Positions 44,537 through 58,986 of a stretch of 64,000 nt of DNA are shown here, piece after piece; position 1 is the first letter of the stretch, and every line of letters begins with the position of its first letter. The stretch is from Glandiceps talaboti. Taxonomy: Eukaryota; Hemichordata; Enteropneusta; Spengelidae. The stretch lies in the NCBI RefSeq assembly GCF_964340395.1, contig NC_135555.1, positions 27,988,725 through 28,052,724 on the forward strand, read 5' to 3'. A model generated the notes under the pieces. That model worked only from the letters and a program-made list of their open reading frames with translations, ran no database searches and had not been told where the DNA came from. The position numbers were made by a program, and so were the translations under genes.

Positions 44537-47500
44537 GATGGAACTCAAGGTCACGGAAGATGACACGAACACAGATGGCAGATGAACACCAGACAGCCAT
44601 TCAAGAAGTGGAAGAAGTAAGTGAAGATTTTGGAATTGTATAATTACTGAGAATGGGCATTAAATTTTGTTGCCCAATATTTCTTCACATCTGCAATGGA
44701 AAGTATAAGTTATCAAAAAGTTCTTTTGTCAGTACTAAGCACACAACAAGTAATGACAACCTTATGTCACGAGTAGATTGTAGCAGAATGAAGACATATT
44801 TTGGAGATGAACAGAATTGTATTATCCGTGGTAATATCTTTTCAAAAAGGTTAAATTGAGTAGTGGCAACTTTAAGAGTAAATATTAGAATCTAAATAAC
44901 TGTTATGTCATTCCATCAATAAGTTTATACTGTATTGTTTGATTCATTCCTTTCAGGATGGAACTCAAGGTCACGGAAGATGACACCAACACAGATGGCA
45001 GATGAACACCAGACAGCCAATCAAGAAGTGGAAGAAGTAAGTGAAGATTCTGGAATTGTATAATTACTGAGAATGGTCATTAAATTTTGTTGCCCAATAT
45101 TTCTTCCCATCTGCAATGGAAAGTATAAGTTATCTAAAAGTACTTTTGTCAACACTAAGCACACGACAAGTAATGACAACCATATGTCACAAGTAGATTG
45201 TAGCAGAATGAAGAAATAATTTGGAGATGAACAGAATTGTATTATCCGTGGTAATATTATTTCAAAAAGGTTAAATTGAGTAGTGGCAACATTAAGAGTA
45301 AATATTAGAATCTAAATAACTGTTATTTCATTCCATCAATAAGTTTATACTGTATTGCTTGATTCATTCCTTCCAGGATGGAACTAAAGGTCACGGAAGA
45401 TGACACGAACACAGATGGCAGATGAACACCAGACAGCCAATCAAGAAGTGGAAGAAGTAAGTGAAGATTCTGGAATTGTATAATTACTGAGAATGGTCAT
45501 TAAATTTTGTTGCCCAATATTTATTCCCATCTGCAATGGAAAGTATAAGTTATCTAAAAGTTCTTTTGTCAGTACTAAGCACACAACAAGTAATGACAAC
45601 CTTATGTCACAAGTAGATTGTAGCAGAATGAAGACATATTTTGGAGATGAACAGAATTGTATTATCCGTGGAAATATCTTTTCAAAAAGGTTAAATTGAG
45701 TAGTGGCAACTTTAAGAGTAAATATTAGAATCTAAATAACTGTTATTTCATTCCATCAATAAGTTTATACTGTATTGTTTGATTCATTCCTTTCAGGATG
45801 GAACTCAAGGTCACGGAAGATGACACGAACACAGATGGCAGATGAACACCAGACAGTCAATCAAGAAGTGGAAGAAGTAAGTGAAGATTCTGGAATTGTA
45901 TAATTACTGAGAATGGTCATTAAATTTTGTTGCCCAATATTTATTCCCATCTGCAATGGAAAGTATAAGTTATCTAAAAGATCTTTTGTCAGTACTAAGC
46001 ACACGAAAAGTAATGACAACCTTATGTCACAAGTAGATTGTAGCAGAATGAAGACATATTTTGCAGATGAACAGAATTGCATTGTCCGTGGTAATATCTT
46101 TTCAAAAAGGTTAAATTGAGTAGTGGCAACTTTAAGAGTAAATATTAGAATCTAAATAACTGTTATTTCATTCCATCAATAAGTTTATACTGTATTGTTT
46201 GATTCATTCCTTTCAGGATGGAACTCAAGGTCACGGAAGATGACACCAACACAGATGGCAGATGAACACCAGACAGTCAATCAAGAAGTGGAAGAAGTAA
46301 GTGAAGATTTTGGAATTGAATAATTACTGTGAATGGTCATTAAATTTTATTGCCCAATATTTCTTCCCATCTGCAATGGAAAGTATAAGTTATCTAAAAG
46401 TACTTTTGTCAACACTAAGCACACGGCAAGTAATGACAACCTTATGTCACAAGTAGATTGTAGCAGAATGAAGAAATATTGGAGATGAATAGAATTGTAT
46501 TATCCGTTGTAATATCTTTTCAAAAAGGTTAAAGTGAGTAGTGGCATTTTGTAAGAGTAAATATTAGAATACTGTTATTTCATTCCATCAATAAGTTTAT
46601 ACTGTATTGTTTGATTCATTCCTTTCAGGATGGAACTCAAGGTCACGGAAGGTGACACCAACACAGATGGCAGATGAACACCAGACAGCCAATCAAGAAG
46701 TGGAAGAAGTAAGTGAAGATTTTGGAATTGTATAATTACTGAGAATGTTCATTAAATTTTGTTGCCCAATATTTATTCCCATCTGCAATGGAAAGTATAA
46801 GTTATCTAAAAGTTCTTTTCTCAGTACTAAGCACACGACAAGTAATGACAACCTTATGTCACAAGTAGATTGTAGCAGAATGAAGACATATTTTGGAGAT
46901 GGACAGAATTGTATTATCCGTGGTAATATCTTTTGAAAAAGGTTAAAGTGAGTAGTGGCATTTTGTAAGAGTAAATATTAGAATACTGTTATTTCATTCC
47001 ATCAATAAGTTTATACTGTATTATTTGATTCATTCCTTTCAGGATGGAACTCTAGGTCACGGAAGATGACACGAACACAGATGGCAGATGAACACCAGAC
47101 AGCCAAGCAAGAAGTGGAAGAAGTAAGTGAAGATTCTGGAATTGTATAATTACTGAGAATGGTCATTAAATTTTGTTGCCCAATATTTATTCCCATCTGC
47201 AATGGAAAGTATAAGTTATCTAAAAGTTCTTTTGTCAGTACTAAGCACACGACAAGTAATGACAACCTTATGTCACAAGTAGATTGTAGCAGAATGAAGA
47301 CATATTTTGCAGATGAACAGAATTGTATTATCCGTGGTAATATCTTTTCAAAAAGGTTAAATTGAGTAGTGGGAACTTTAAGAGTAAATATTAGAATCTA
47401 AATAACTGTTATTTCATTCCATCAATAAGTTTATACTGTATTGTTTGATTCATTCCTTTCAGGATGGAACTCAAGGTCACGGAAGATGACACGAACACAG

Positions 47501-48706
47501 ATGGCAGATGAACACCAGACAGTCAATCAAGAAGTGGAAGAAGTAAGTGAAGACTTTGGAATTGAATAATTACTGTGAATGGTCATTAAATTTTGTTGCC
47601 CAATATTTCTTCCCATCTGAAATGGAAAGTATAAGTTATCTAAAAGTACTTTTGTCAACACTAAGCACACGGCAAGTAATGACAACCTTATGTCACAAGT
47701 AGATTGTAGCAGAATGAAGAAATATTGGAGATGAATAGAATTGTATTATCCGTGGTAATATCTTTTCAAAAAGGTTAAAGTGAGTAGTGGCATTTTATAA
47801 GAGTAAATATTAGAATACTGTTATTTCATTCCATCAATAAGTTTATACTGTATTGTTTGATTCATTCCTTTCAGGATGGAACTCAAGGCCACGGAAGATG
47901 ACACCAACACAGATGGCAGATGAACACCAGACAGCCAATCAAGAAGTGGAAGAAGTAAGTGAAGATTTTGGAATTGAATAATTACTGAGAATGGTCATTA
48001 AATTTTGTTGCCCAATATTTATTCCCATCTGCAATGGAAAGTGTAAGTTATCTAAAAGTTCTTTTGTCAGTACTATGCACACGACACGTAATGACAACCT
48101 TATGTTACAAGTAGATTGTAGCAGAATGAAGAAATATTGGAGATGAATAGAATTGTATTATCCGTGGTAATATCTTTTGAAAAAGGTTAAAATGAGTAGT
48201 GGCATTTTGTAAGAGTAAAAATTAGAATACTGTTATTTCATTCCATCAATAAGTTTATACTGTATTGTTTGATTCATTCCTTTCAGGATGGAACTCAAGG
48301 TCACGGAAGATGACACGAACACAGATGGCAGATGAACACCAGACAGCCAATCAAGAAGTGGAAGAAGTAAGTGAAGATTCTGGAATTGTATAATTACTGA
48401 GAATGGTCATTAAATTTTGTTGCCCAATATTTATTCCCATCTGCAATGGAAAGTATAAGTTATCTAAAAGTTCTTTTATCAGTACAAAGCACACGACAAG
48501 TAATGACAACCTTATGTCACAAGTAGATTGTAGCAGAATAAAGAAATATTTTGGAGATGAACAGAATTGTATTATCCGTGGTAATATCTTTTCAAAAAGG
48601 TTAAATTGAGTAGTGGCAACTTTAAGAGTAAATATTAGAATCTAAATAACTGTTATTTCATTCCATCAATAAGTTTATACTGTATTGTTTGATTCATTCC
48701 TTTCAG

Positions 48707-51700
48707 GATGGAACTCAAGGTCACGGAAGATGACACGAACACAGATGGCAGATGAACACCAGACAGTCAATCAAGAAGTGGAAGAAGTAAGTGAAGATTT
48801 TGGAATTGAATAATTACTGTGAATTTTCATTAAATTTTGTTGCCCAATATTTATTCCCATCTGCAATGGAAAGTATAAGTTATCTAAAAGTACTTTTGTC
48901 AACACTAAGCACACGGCAAGTAATGACAACCTTATGTCACAAGTAGATTGTAGCTGAATGAAGAATTATTGGAGATGAATAGAATTGTATTATCCGTGGT
49001 AATATCTTTTCAAAAAGGTTAAAGTGAGTAGTGGCATTTTGTAAGAGTAAATATTAGAATACTGTTATTTCATTCCATCAATAAGTTTATACTGTATTGT
49101 TTGATTCATTCCTTTCAGGATGGAACTCTAGGTCACGGAAAATGACACGAACACAGATGGCAGATGAACACCAGACAGCCAAGCAAGAAGTGGAAGAAGT
49201 AAGTGAAGATTCTAGAATTGTATAATTACTGAGAATGGTCATTAAATTTTGTTGCCCAATATTTATTCCCATCTGCAATGGAAATTATAAGTTATCTAAA
49301 AGTTCTTTTGTCAGTACTAAGCACACGACAAGTAATGACAACCTTATGTCACAAGTAGATTGTAGCAGAATGAAGACATATCTTGGAGATGAACAGAATT
49401 GTATTATCCGTGGTAATATCTTTTCAAAAAGGTTAAATTGAGTAGTGGCAACTTTAAGAGTAAATATTAGAATCTAAATAACTGTTATTTCATTCCATCA
49501 ATAAGTTTATACTGTATTGTTTGATTCATTCCTTTCAGGATGGAACTCAAGGTCACGGAAGATGACACGAACACAGATGGCAGATGAACACCAGACAGTC
49601 AATCAAGAAGTGGAAGAAGTAAGTGAAGATTCTGGAATTGTATAATTACTGAGAATGGTCATTAAATTTTGTTGCCCAATATTTCTTCCCATCTGCAATG
49701 GAAAGTATAAGTTATCTAAAAGTACTTTTGTCAACACTAAGCACACGACACGTAATGACAACCTTATGTTCCAAGTAGATTGTAGCAGAATGAAGACATA
49801 TTTTGGAGATGAACAGAATTGTATTATCCGTGGTAATATCTTTTCAAAAAGGTTAAATTGAGTAGTGGGAACTTTAAGAGTAAATATTAGAATCTAAATA
49901 ACTGTTATTTCATTCCATCAATAAGTTTATACTGTATTGTTTGATTCATTCCTTTTAGGATGGAACTCAATGTCAAGGAAGATGACACGAACACAGATGG
50001 TAGATGAACACAAGACAGCCAATCAAGAAGTGGAAGAAGTAAGTGAAGATTTTGGAATTGAATAATTACTGAGAATGGTCATTAAATTTTGTTGCCCAAT
50101 ATTTCTTCCCATCTGCAATGGAAAGTATAAGTTATCTAAAAGTTCTTTTGTCAGTACTAAGCACACGACACGTAATGACAACCTTATGTTACAAGTAGAT
50201 TGTAGCAGAATGAAGAAATATTGGAGATGAATAGAATTGTATTATCCGTGGTAATATCTTTTGAAAAAGGTTAAAGTGAGTAGTGGCATTTTGTAAGAGT
50301 AAATATTAGAATACTGTTATTTCATTCCATCAATAAGTTTATACTGTATTGTTTGATTCATTCTTTTCAGGATGGAACTCAAGGTCACGGAAGATGACAT
50401 GAACACAGATGGCAGATGAACACCAGACAGCCAATCAAGAAGTGGAAGAAGTAAGTGAAGATTTTGGTATTGTATACTTATTGAGAATGGTCATTAAATT
50501 TTGTTGCCCAATATTTATTCCCATCTGCAATGGAAAGTGTAAGTTATCTAAAAGTTCTTTTGTCAGTACTAAGCACACGACACGTAATGACAACCTTATG
50601 TTACAAGTAGATTGTAGCAGAATGAAGAAATATTGGAGATGAATAGAATTGTATTATCCGTGGTAATATCTTTTCAAAAAGGTTAAAGTGAGTAGTGGCA
50701 TTTTGTAAGAGTAAATATTAGAATACTGTTATTTCATTCCATCAATAAGTTTATACTGTATTGTTTGATTCATTCCTTTCAGGATGGAACTCAAGGTCAC
50801 GGAAGATGACACGAACACAGATGGCAGATGAACACCAGACAGCCAATCAAGTAGTGGAAGAAGTAAGTGAAGATTTTGGAATTGTATAATTACTGAGAAT
50901 GGTCATTAAATTTTGTTGCCCAATATTTATTCCCATCTGCAATGGAAAATATAAGTTATCTAAAAGTTCTTTTGTCAGTACTAAGCACACGACAAGTAAT
51001 GACAACCTTATGTCACAAGTAGATAGTAGCAGAATGAGTGGTAATATTATTTCAAAAAGGTTAAATTGAGTAGTGGCAACATTAAGAGTAAATATTAGAA
51101 TCTAAATAACTGTTATTTCATTCCATCAATAAGTTTATACTGTATTGCTTGATTCATTCCTTTCAGGATGGAACTCAAGGTCACGGAAGATGACACGAAC
51201 ACAGATGGCAGATGAACACCAGACAGTCAATCAAGAAGTGGAAGAAGTAAGTGAAGATTCTGGAATTGTATAATTACTGAGAATGGTCATTAAATTTTGT
51301 TCCCCAATATTTATTCCCATCTGCAATGGAAAGTATAAGTTATCTAAAAGTTCTTTTGTCAGTACTAAGCACACGACAAGTAATGACAACTTATGTCACA
51401 AGTAGATTGTAGCAGAATGAAGACATATTTTGAAGATGAACAGAATTGTATTATCTGTGGTAATATCTTTTCAAAAAGGTTAAAGTGAGTAGTGGCATTT
51501 TGTAAGAGTAAATATTAGAATACTGTTATTTCATTCCATCAATAAGTTTATACTGTATTGTTTGATTCATTCCTTTCAGGATGGAACTCAAGGTCAAGGA
51601 AGATGACACGAACACAGATGGCAGATAAACACCAGACAGCCAATCAAGAAGTGGAAGAAGTAAGTGAAGATTCTGGAATTGTATAATTACTGAGAATGGT

Positions 51701-54700
51701 CATTAAATTTTGTTCCCCAATATTTATTACCATCTGCAATGGAAAGTATAAGTTATCTAAAAGTTCTTTTGTTAGTAGGATGCACACGACACGTAATGAC
51801 AACCTTATGTTACAAGTAGATTGTAGCAGAATGAAGAATTATTGGAGATGAATAGAATTGTATTATCCGTGGTAATATCTTTTCAAAAAGGTTAAATTGA
51901 GTAGTGGCATTTTGTAAGAGTAAATATTAGAATACTGTTATTTCATTCCATCAATAAGTTTATACTGTATTGTTTGATTCATTCCTTTCAGGATGGAACT
52001 CAAGGTCACGGAAGATGACACGAACACAGATAGCAGATGAACACCAGACAGCCAATCAAGAAGTGGAAGAAGTAAGTGAAGATTCTGGAATTGTATAATT
52101 ACTGAGAATGGTCATTAAATTTTGTTGCCCAATATTTATTCCCATCTGCAATGGAAAGTATAAGTTATCTAAAAGTTCTTTTGTCAGTACTAAGCACACG
52201 ACAAGTAATGACAACCTTATGTCACAAGTAGATTGTAGCAGAATGAAGACATATTTTGGAGATGAACAGAATTGTATTATCCGTGGTAATATTATTTCAA
52301 AAAGGTTAAATTGAGTAGTGGCAACTTTAAGAGTAAATATTAGAATCTAAATAACTGTTATTTCATTCCATCAATAAGTTTATACTGTATTGTTTGATTC
52401 ATTCCTTTCAGGATGGAACTCAAGGTCACGGAAGATGACACGAACACAGATGGCAGATGAACACCAGACAGTCAATCAAGAAGTGGAAGAAGTAAGTGAA
52501 GATTTTGGAATTGAATAATTACTGTGAATTTTCATTAAATTTTGTTGCCCAATATTTCTTCCCATCTGCAATGGAAAGTATAAGTTATCTAAAAGTACTT
52601 TTGTCAACACTAAGCACACGGCAAGTAATGACAACCTTATGTCACAAGTAGATTGTAGCAGAATGAAGAAATATTGGAGATGAATAGAATTGTATTATCC
52701 GTGGTAATATCTTTTCAAAAAGGTTAAAGTGAGTAGTGGCATTTTGTAAGAGTAAATATTAGAATACTGTTATTTCATTCCATCAATAAGTTTATACTGT
52801 ATTGTTTGATTCATTCCTTTCAGGATGGAACTCTAGGTCACGGAAAATGACACGAACACAGATGGCAGATGAACACCAGACAGCCAAGCAAGAAGTGGAA
52901 GAAGTAAGTGAAGATTCTAGAATTGTATAATTACTGAGAATGGTCATTAAATTTTGTTGCCCAATATTTATTCCCATCTGCAATGGAAATTATAAGTTAT
53001 CTAAAAGTTCTTTTGTCAGTACTAAGCACACGACAAGTAATGACAACCTTATGTCACAAGTAGATTGTAGCAGAATGAAGACATATCTTGGAGATGAACA
53101 GAATTGTATTATCCGTGGTAATATCTTTTCAAAAAGGTTAAATTGAGTAGTGGCAACTTTAAGAGTAAATATTAGAATCTAAATAACTGTTATTTCATTC
53201 CATCAATAAGTTTATACTGTATTGTTTGATTCATTCCTTTCAGGATGGAACTCAAGGTCACGGAAGATGACACGAACACAGATGGCAGATGAACACCAGA
53301 CAGTCAATCAAGAAGTGGAAGAAGTAAGTGAAGATTCTGGAATTGTATAATTACTGAGAATGGTCATTAAATTTTGTTGCCCAATATTTCTTCCCATCTG
53401 CAATGGAAAGTATAAGTTATCTAAAAGTACTTTTGTCAACACTAAGCACACGACACGTAATGACAACCTTATGTTCCAAGTAGATTGTAGCAGAATGAAG
53501 ACATATTTTGGAGATGAACAGAATTGTATTATCCGTGGTAATATCTTTTCAAAAAGGTTAAATTGAGTAGTGGGAACTTTAAGAGTAAATATTAGAATCT
53601 AAATAACTGTTATTTCATTCCATCAATAAGTTTATACTGTATTGTTTGATTCATTCCTTTTAGGATGGAACTCAATGTCAAGGAAGATGACACGAACACA
53701 GATGGTAGATGAACACAAGACAGCCAATCAAGAAGTGGAAGAAGTAAGTGAAGATTTTGGAATTGAATAATTACTGAGAATGGTCATTAAATTTTGTTGC
53801 CCAATATTTCTTCCCATCTGCAATGGAAAGTATAAGTTATCTAAAAGTTCTTTTGTCAGTACTAAGCACACGACACGTAATGACAACCTTATGTTACAAG
53901 TAGATTGTAGCAGAATGAAGAAATATTGGAGATGAATAGAATTGTATTATCCGTGGTAATATCTTTTGAAAAAGGTTAAAGTGAGTAGTGGCATTTTGTA
54001 AGAGTAAATATTAGAATACTGTTATTTCATTCCATCAATAAGTTTATACTGTATTGTTTGATTCATTCTTTTCAGGATGGAACTCAAGGTCACGGAAGAT
54101 GACATGAACACAGATGGCAGATGAACACCAGACAGCCAATCAAGAAGTGGAAGAAGTAAGTGAAGATTTTGGTATTGTATACTTATTGAGAATGGTCATT
54201 AAATTTTGTTGCCCAATATTTATTCCCATCTGCAATGGAAAGTGTAAGTTATCTAAAAGTTCTTTTGTCAGTACTAAGCACACGACACGTAATGACAACC
54301 TTATGTTACAAGTAGATTGTAGCAGAATGAAGAAATATTGGAGATGAATAGAATTGTATTATCCGTGGTAATATCTTTTCAAAAAGGTTAAAGTGAGTAG
54401 TGGCATTTTGTAAGAGTAAATATTAGAATACTGTTATTTCATTCCATCAATAAGTTTATACTGTATTGTTTGATTCATTCCTTTCAGGATGGAACTCAAG
54501 GTCACGGAAGATGACACGAACACAGATGGCAGATGAACACCAGACAGCCAATCAAGTAGTGGAAGAAGTAAGTGAAGATTTTGGAATTGTATAATTACTG
54601 AGAATGGTCATTAAATTTTGTTGCCCAATATTTATTCCCATCTGCAATGGAAAATATAAGTTATCTAAAAGTTCTTTTGTCAGTACTAAGCACACGACAA

Positions 54701-56116
54701 GTAATGACAACCTTATGTCACAAGTAGATAGTAGCAGAATGAGTGGTAATATTATTTCAAAAAGGTTAAATTGAGTAGTGGCAACATTAAGAGTAAATAT
54801 TAGAATCTAAATAACTGTTATTTCATTCCATCAATAAGTTTATACTGTATTGCTTGATTCATTCCTTTCAGGATGGAACTCAAGGTCACGGAAGATGACA
54901 CGAACACAGATGGCAGATGAACACCAGACAGTCAATCAAGAAGTGGAAGAAGTAAGTGAAGATTCTGGAATTGTATAATTACTGAGAATGGTCATTAAAT
55001 TTTGTTCCCCAATATTTATTCCCATCTGCAATGGAAAGTATAAGTTATCTAAAAGTTCTTTTGTCAGTACTAAGCACACGACAAGTAATGACAACTTATG
55101 TCACAAGTAGATTGTAGCAGAATGAAGACATATTTTGAAGATGAACAGAATTGTATTATCTGTGGTAATATCTTTTCAAAAAGGTTAAAGTGAGTAGTGG
55201 CATTTTGTAAGAGTAAATATTAGAATACTGTTATTTCATTCCATCAATAAGTTTATACTGTATTGTTTGATTCATTCCTTTCAGGATGGAACTCAAGGTC
55301 AAGGAAGATGACACGAACACAGATGGCAGATAAACACCAGACAGCCAATCAAGAAGTGGAAGAAGTAAGTGAAGATTCTGGAATTGTATAATTACTGAGA
55401 ATGGTCATTAAATTTTGTTCCCCAATATTTATTACCATCTGCAATGGAAAGTATAAGTTATCTAAAAGTTCTTTTGTTAGTAGGATGCACACGACACGTA
55501 ATGACAACCTTATGTTACAAGTAGATTGTAGCAGAATGAAGAATTATTGGAGATGAATAGAATTGTATTATCCGTGGTAATATCTTTTCAAAAAGGTTAA
55601 ATTGAGTAGTGGCATTTTGTAAGAGTAAATATTAGAATACTGTTATTTCATTCCATCAATAAGTTTATACTGTATTGTTTGATTCATTCCTTTCAGGATG
55701 GAACTCAAGGTCACGGAAGATGACACGAACACAGATAGCAGATGAACACCAGACAGCCAATCAAGAAGTGGAAGAAGTAAGTGAAGATTCTGGAATTGTA
55801 TAATTACTGAGAATGGTCATTAAATTTTGTTGCCCAATATTTATTCCCATCTGCAATGGAAAGTATAAGTTATCTAAAAGTTCTTTTGTCAGTACTAAGC
55901 ACACGACAAGTAATGACAACCTTATGTCACAAGTAGATTGTAGCAGAATGAAGACATATTTTGGAGATGAACAGAATTGTATTATCCGTGGTAATATTAT
56001 TTCAAAAAGGTTAAATTGAGTAGTGGCAACTTTAAGAGTAAATATTAGAATCTAAATAACTGTTATTTCATTCCATCAATAAGTTTATACTGTATTGTTT
56101 GATTCATTCCTTTCAG
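48707..56116 (+). repeat. Nine-unit higher-order duplication, period 3,705 bp
   Basis: Units from 48707 to 52411 have spacings 412, 420, 420, 412, 412, 384, 413, 412, 420, and the same list repeats exactly from 52412 to 56116. Private variants recur at the same offset: the TGA-bearing exon at 50371 and 54076, the 384-bp deleted units at 50783 and 54488, and a GATAAACACC exon variant at 51580 and 55285. The two blocks appear almost identical, so the duplication is recent. Confidence 0.95.
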
Positions 56117-58986
56117 GATGGAACTCAAGGTCACGGAAGATGACACGAACACAGATGGCAGATGAACACCAGACAGCCAATCAAGAAGTGGAAGAAGTAA
56201 GTGAAGATTTTGGAATTGAATAATTACTGTGAATTTTCATTAAATTTTGTTGCCCAATATTTCTTCCCATCTGCAATGGAAAGTATAAGTTATCTAAAAG
56301 TTCTTTTGTCAGTACTAAGCACACGACACATAATGACAACCTTATGTTCCAAGTAGATTGTAGCAGAATGAAGAAATATTGGAGATGAATAGAATTGTAT
56401 TATCCGTGGTAATATCTTTTGAAAATGGTTAAAATGAGTAGTGGCATTTTGTAAGAGTAAATATTAGAATACTGTTATTTCATTCCATCAATAAGTTTAT
56501 ACTGTATTGTTTGATTCATTCCTTTCAGGATGGAACTCAAGGTCACGGAAGATGACACGAACACAGATGGCAGATGAACACCAGACAGCCATTTAAGAAG
56601 TGGAAGAAGTAAGTGAAGATTTTGGAATTGTATAATTACTGAGAATGGGCATTAAATTTTGTTGCCCAATATTTATTCCCATCTGCAATGGAAAATATAA
56701 GTTATCTAAAAGTTCTTTTCTCAGTACTAAGCACACGACAAGTAATGACAACCTTATGTCACAAGTAGATTGTAGCAGAATGAGTGGTAATATTATTTCA
56801 AAAAGGTTAAATTGAGTAGTGGCAACTTTAAGAGTAAATATTAGAATCTAAATAACTGTTATTTCATTCCATCAATAAGTTTATACTGTATTGTTTGATT
56901 CATTCCTTTCAGGATGGAACTCAAGGTCACGGAAGATGACACGAACACAGATGGCAGATGAACACCAGACAGTCAATCAAGAAGTGGAAGAAGTAAGTGA
57001 AGATTCTGGAATTGTATAATTACTGAGAATGGTCATTAAATTTTGTTGCCCAATATTTCTTCCCATCTGCAATGGAAAGTATAAGTTATCTAAAAGTACT
57101 TTTGTCAACACTAAGCACACGACACGTAATGACAACCTTATGTTCCAAGTAGATTGTAGCAGAATGAAGAAATATTGGAGATGAATAGAATTGTATTATC
57201 CGTGGTAATATCTTTTGAAAAAGGTTAAAGTGAGTAGTGGCATTTTGTAAGAGTAAATATTAGAATACTGTTATTTCATTCCATCAATAAGTTTATACTG
57301 TATTGTTTGATTCATTCTTTTCAGGATGGAACTCAAGGTCACGGAAGATGACATGAACACAGATGGCAGATGAACACCAGACAGCCAATCAAGAAGTGGA
57401 AGAAGTAAGTGAAGATTTTGGTATTGTATACTTATTGAGAATGGTCATTAAATTTTGTTGCCCAATATTTATTCCCATCTGCAATGGAAAGTGTAAGTTA
57501 TCTAAAAGTTCTTTTGTCAGTACTAAGCACACGACACGTAATGACAACCTTATGTTACAAGTAGATTGTAGCAGAATGAAGAAATATTGGAGATGAATAG
57601 AATTGTATTATCCGTGGTAATATCTTTTGAAAAAGGTTAAAGTGAGTAGTGGCATTTTGTAAGAGTAAATATTAGAATACTGTTATTTCATTCCATCAAT
57701 AAGTTTATACTGTATTGCTTGATTCATTCCTTTCAGGATGGAACTCAAGGTCACGGAAGATGACACGAACACAGATGGCAGATGAACACCAGACAGTCAA
57801 TCAAGAAGTGGAAGAAGTAAGTGAAGATTCTGGAATTGTATAATTACTGAGAATGGTCATTAAATTTTATTCCCCAATATTTATTCCCATCTGCAATGGA
57901 AAGTATAAGTTATCTAAAAGTTCTTTTGTCAGTACTAAGCACACGACACGTAATGACAACCTTATGTTACAAGTAGATTGTAGCAGAATGAAGAAATATT
58001 GGAAATGAATAGAATTGTATTATCCGTGGTAATATCTTTTCAAAAAGGTTAAAGTGAGTAGTGGCATTTTGTAAGAGTAAATATTAGAATACTGTTATTT
58101 CATTCCATCAATAAGTTTATACTGTATTGTTTGATTCATTCCTTTCAGGATGGAACTCAAGGTCACGGAAGATGACACGAACACAGATGGCAGATGAACA
58201 CCAGACAGCCAATCAAGAAGTGGAAGAAGTAAGTGAAGATTTTGGAATTGTATAATTACTGAGAATGGTCATTAAATTTTGTTGCCCAATATTTATTCCC
58301 ATCTGCAATGGAAAGTATAAGTTATCTAAAAGTTCTTTTGTCAGTACTAAGCACACGACAAGTAATGACAACCTTATGTCACAAGTAGATTGTAGCAGAA
58401 TGAAGACATATTTTGGAGATGAACAGAATTGTATTATCCGTGGTAATATTATTTCAAAAAGGTTAAATTGAGTAGTGGCAACTTTAAGAGTAAATATTAG
58501 AATCTAAATAACTGTTATTTCATTCCATCAATAAGTTTATACTGTATTGTTTGATTCATTCCTTTCAGGATGGAACTCAAGGTCACGGAAGATGACACGA
58601 ACACAGATGGCAGATGAACACCAGACAGTCAATCAAGAAGTGGAAGAAGTAAGTGAAGATTCTGGAATTGTATAATTACTGAGAATGGTCATTAAATTTT
58701 GTTGCCCAATATTTATTCCCATCTGCAATGAAAAGTATAAGTTATCTAAAAGTTCTTTTGTCAGTACTAAGCACACGACAAGTAATGACAACCTTATGTC
58801 ACAAGTAGATTGTAGCAGAATAAAGAAATATTTTGGAGATGAACAGAATTGTATTATCCGTGGTAATATCGTTTCAAAAAGGTTAAATTGAGAAGTGGCA
58901 ACTTTAAGAGTAAATATTAGAATCTATATAACTTATTTCATTCCATCAATAAGTTTATACTGTATTGTTTGATTCATTCCTTTCAG

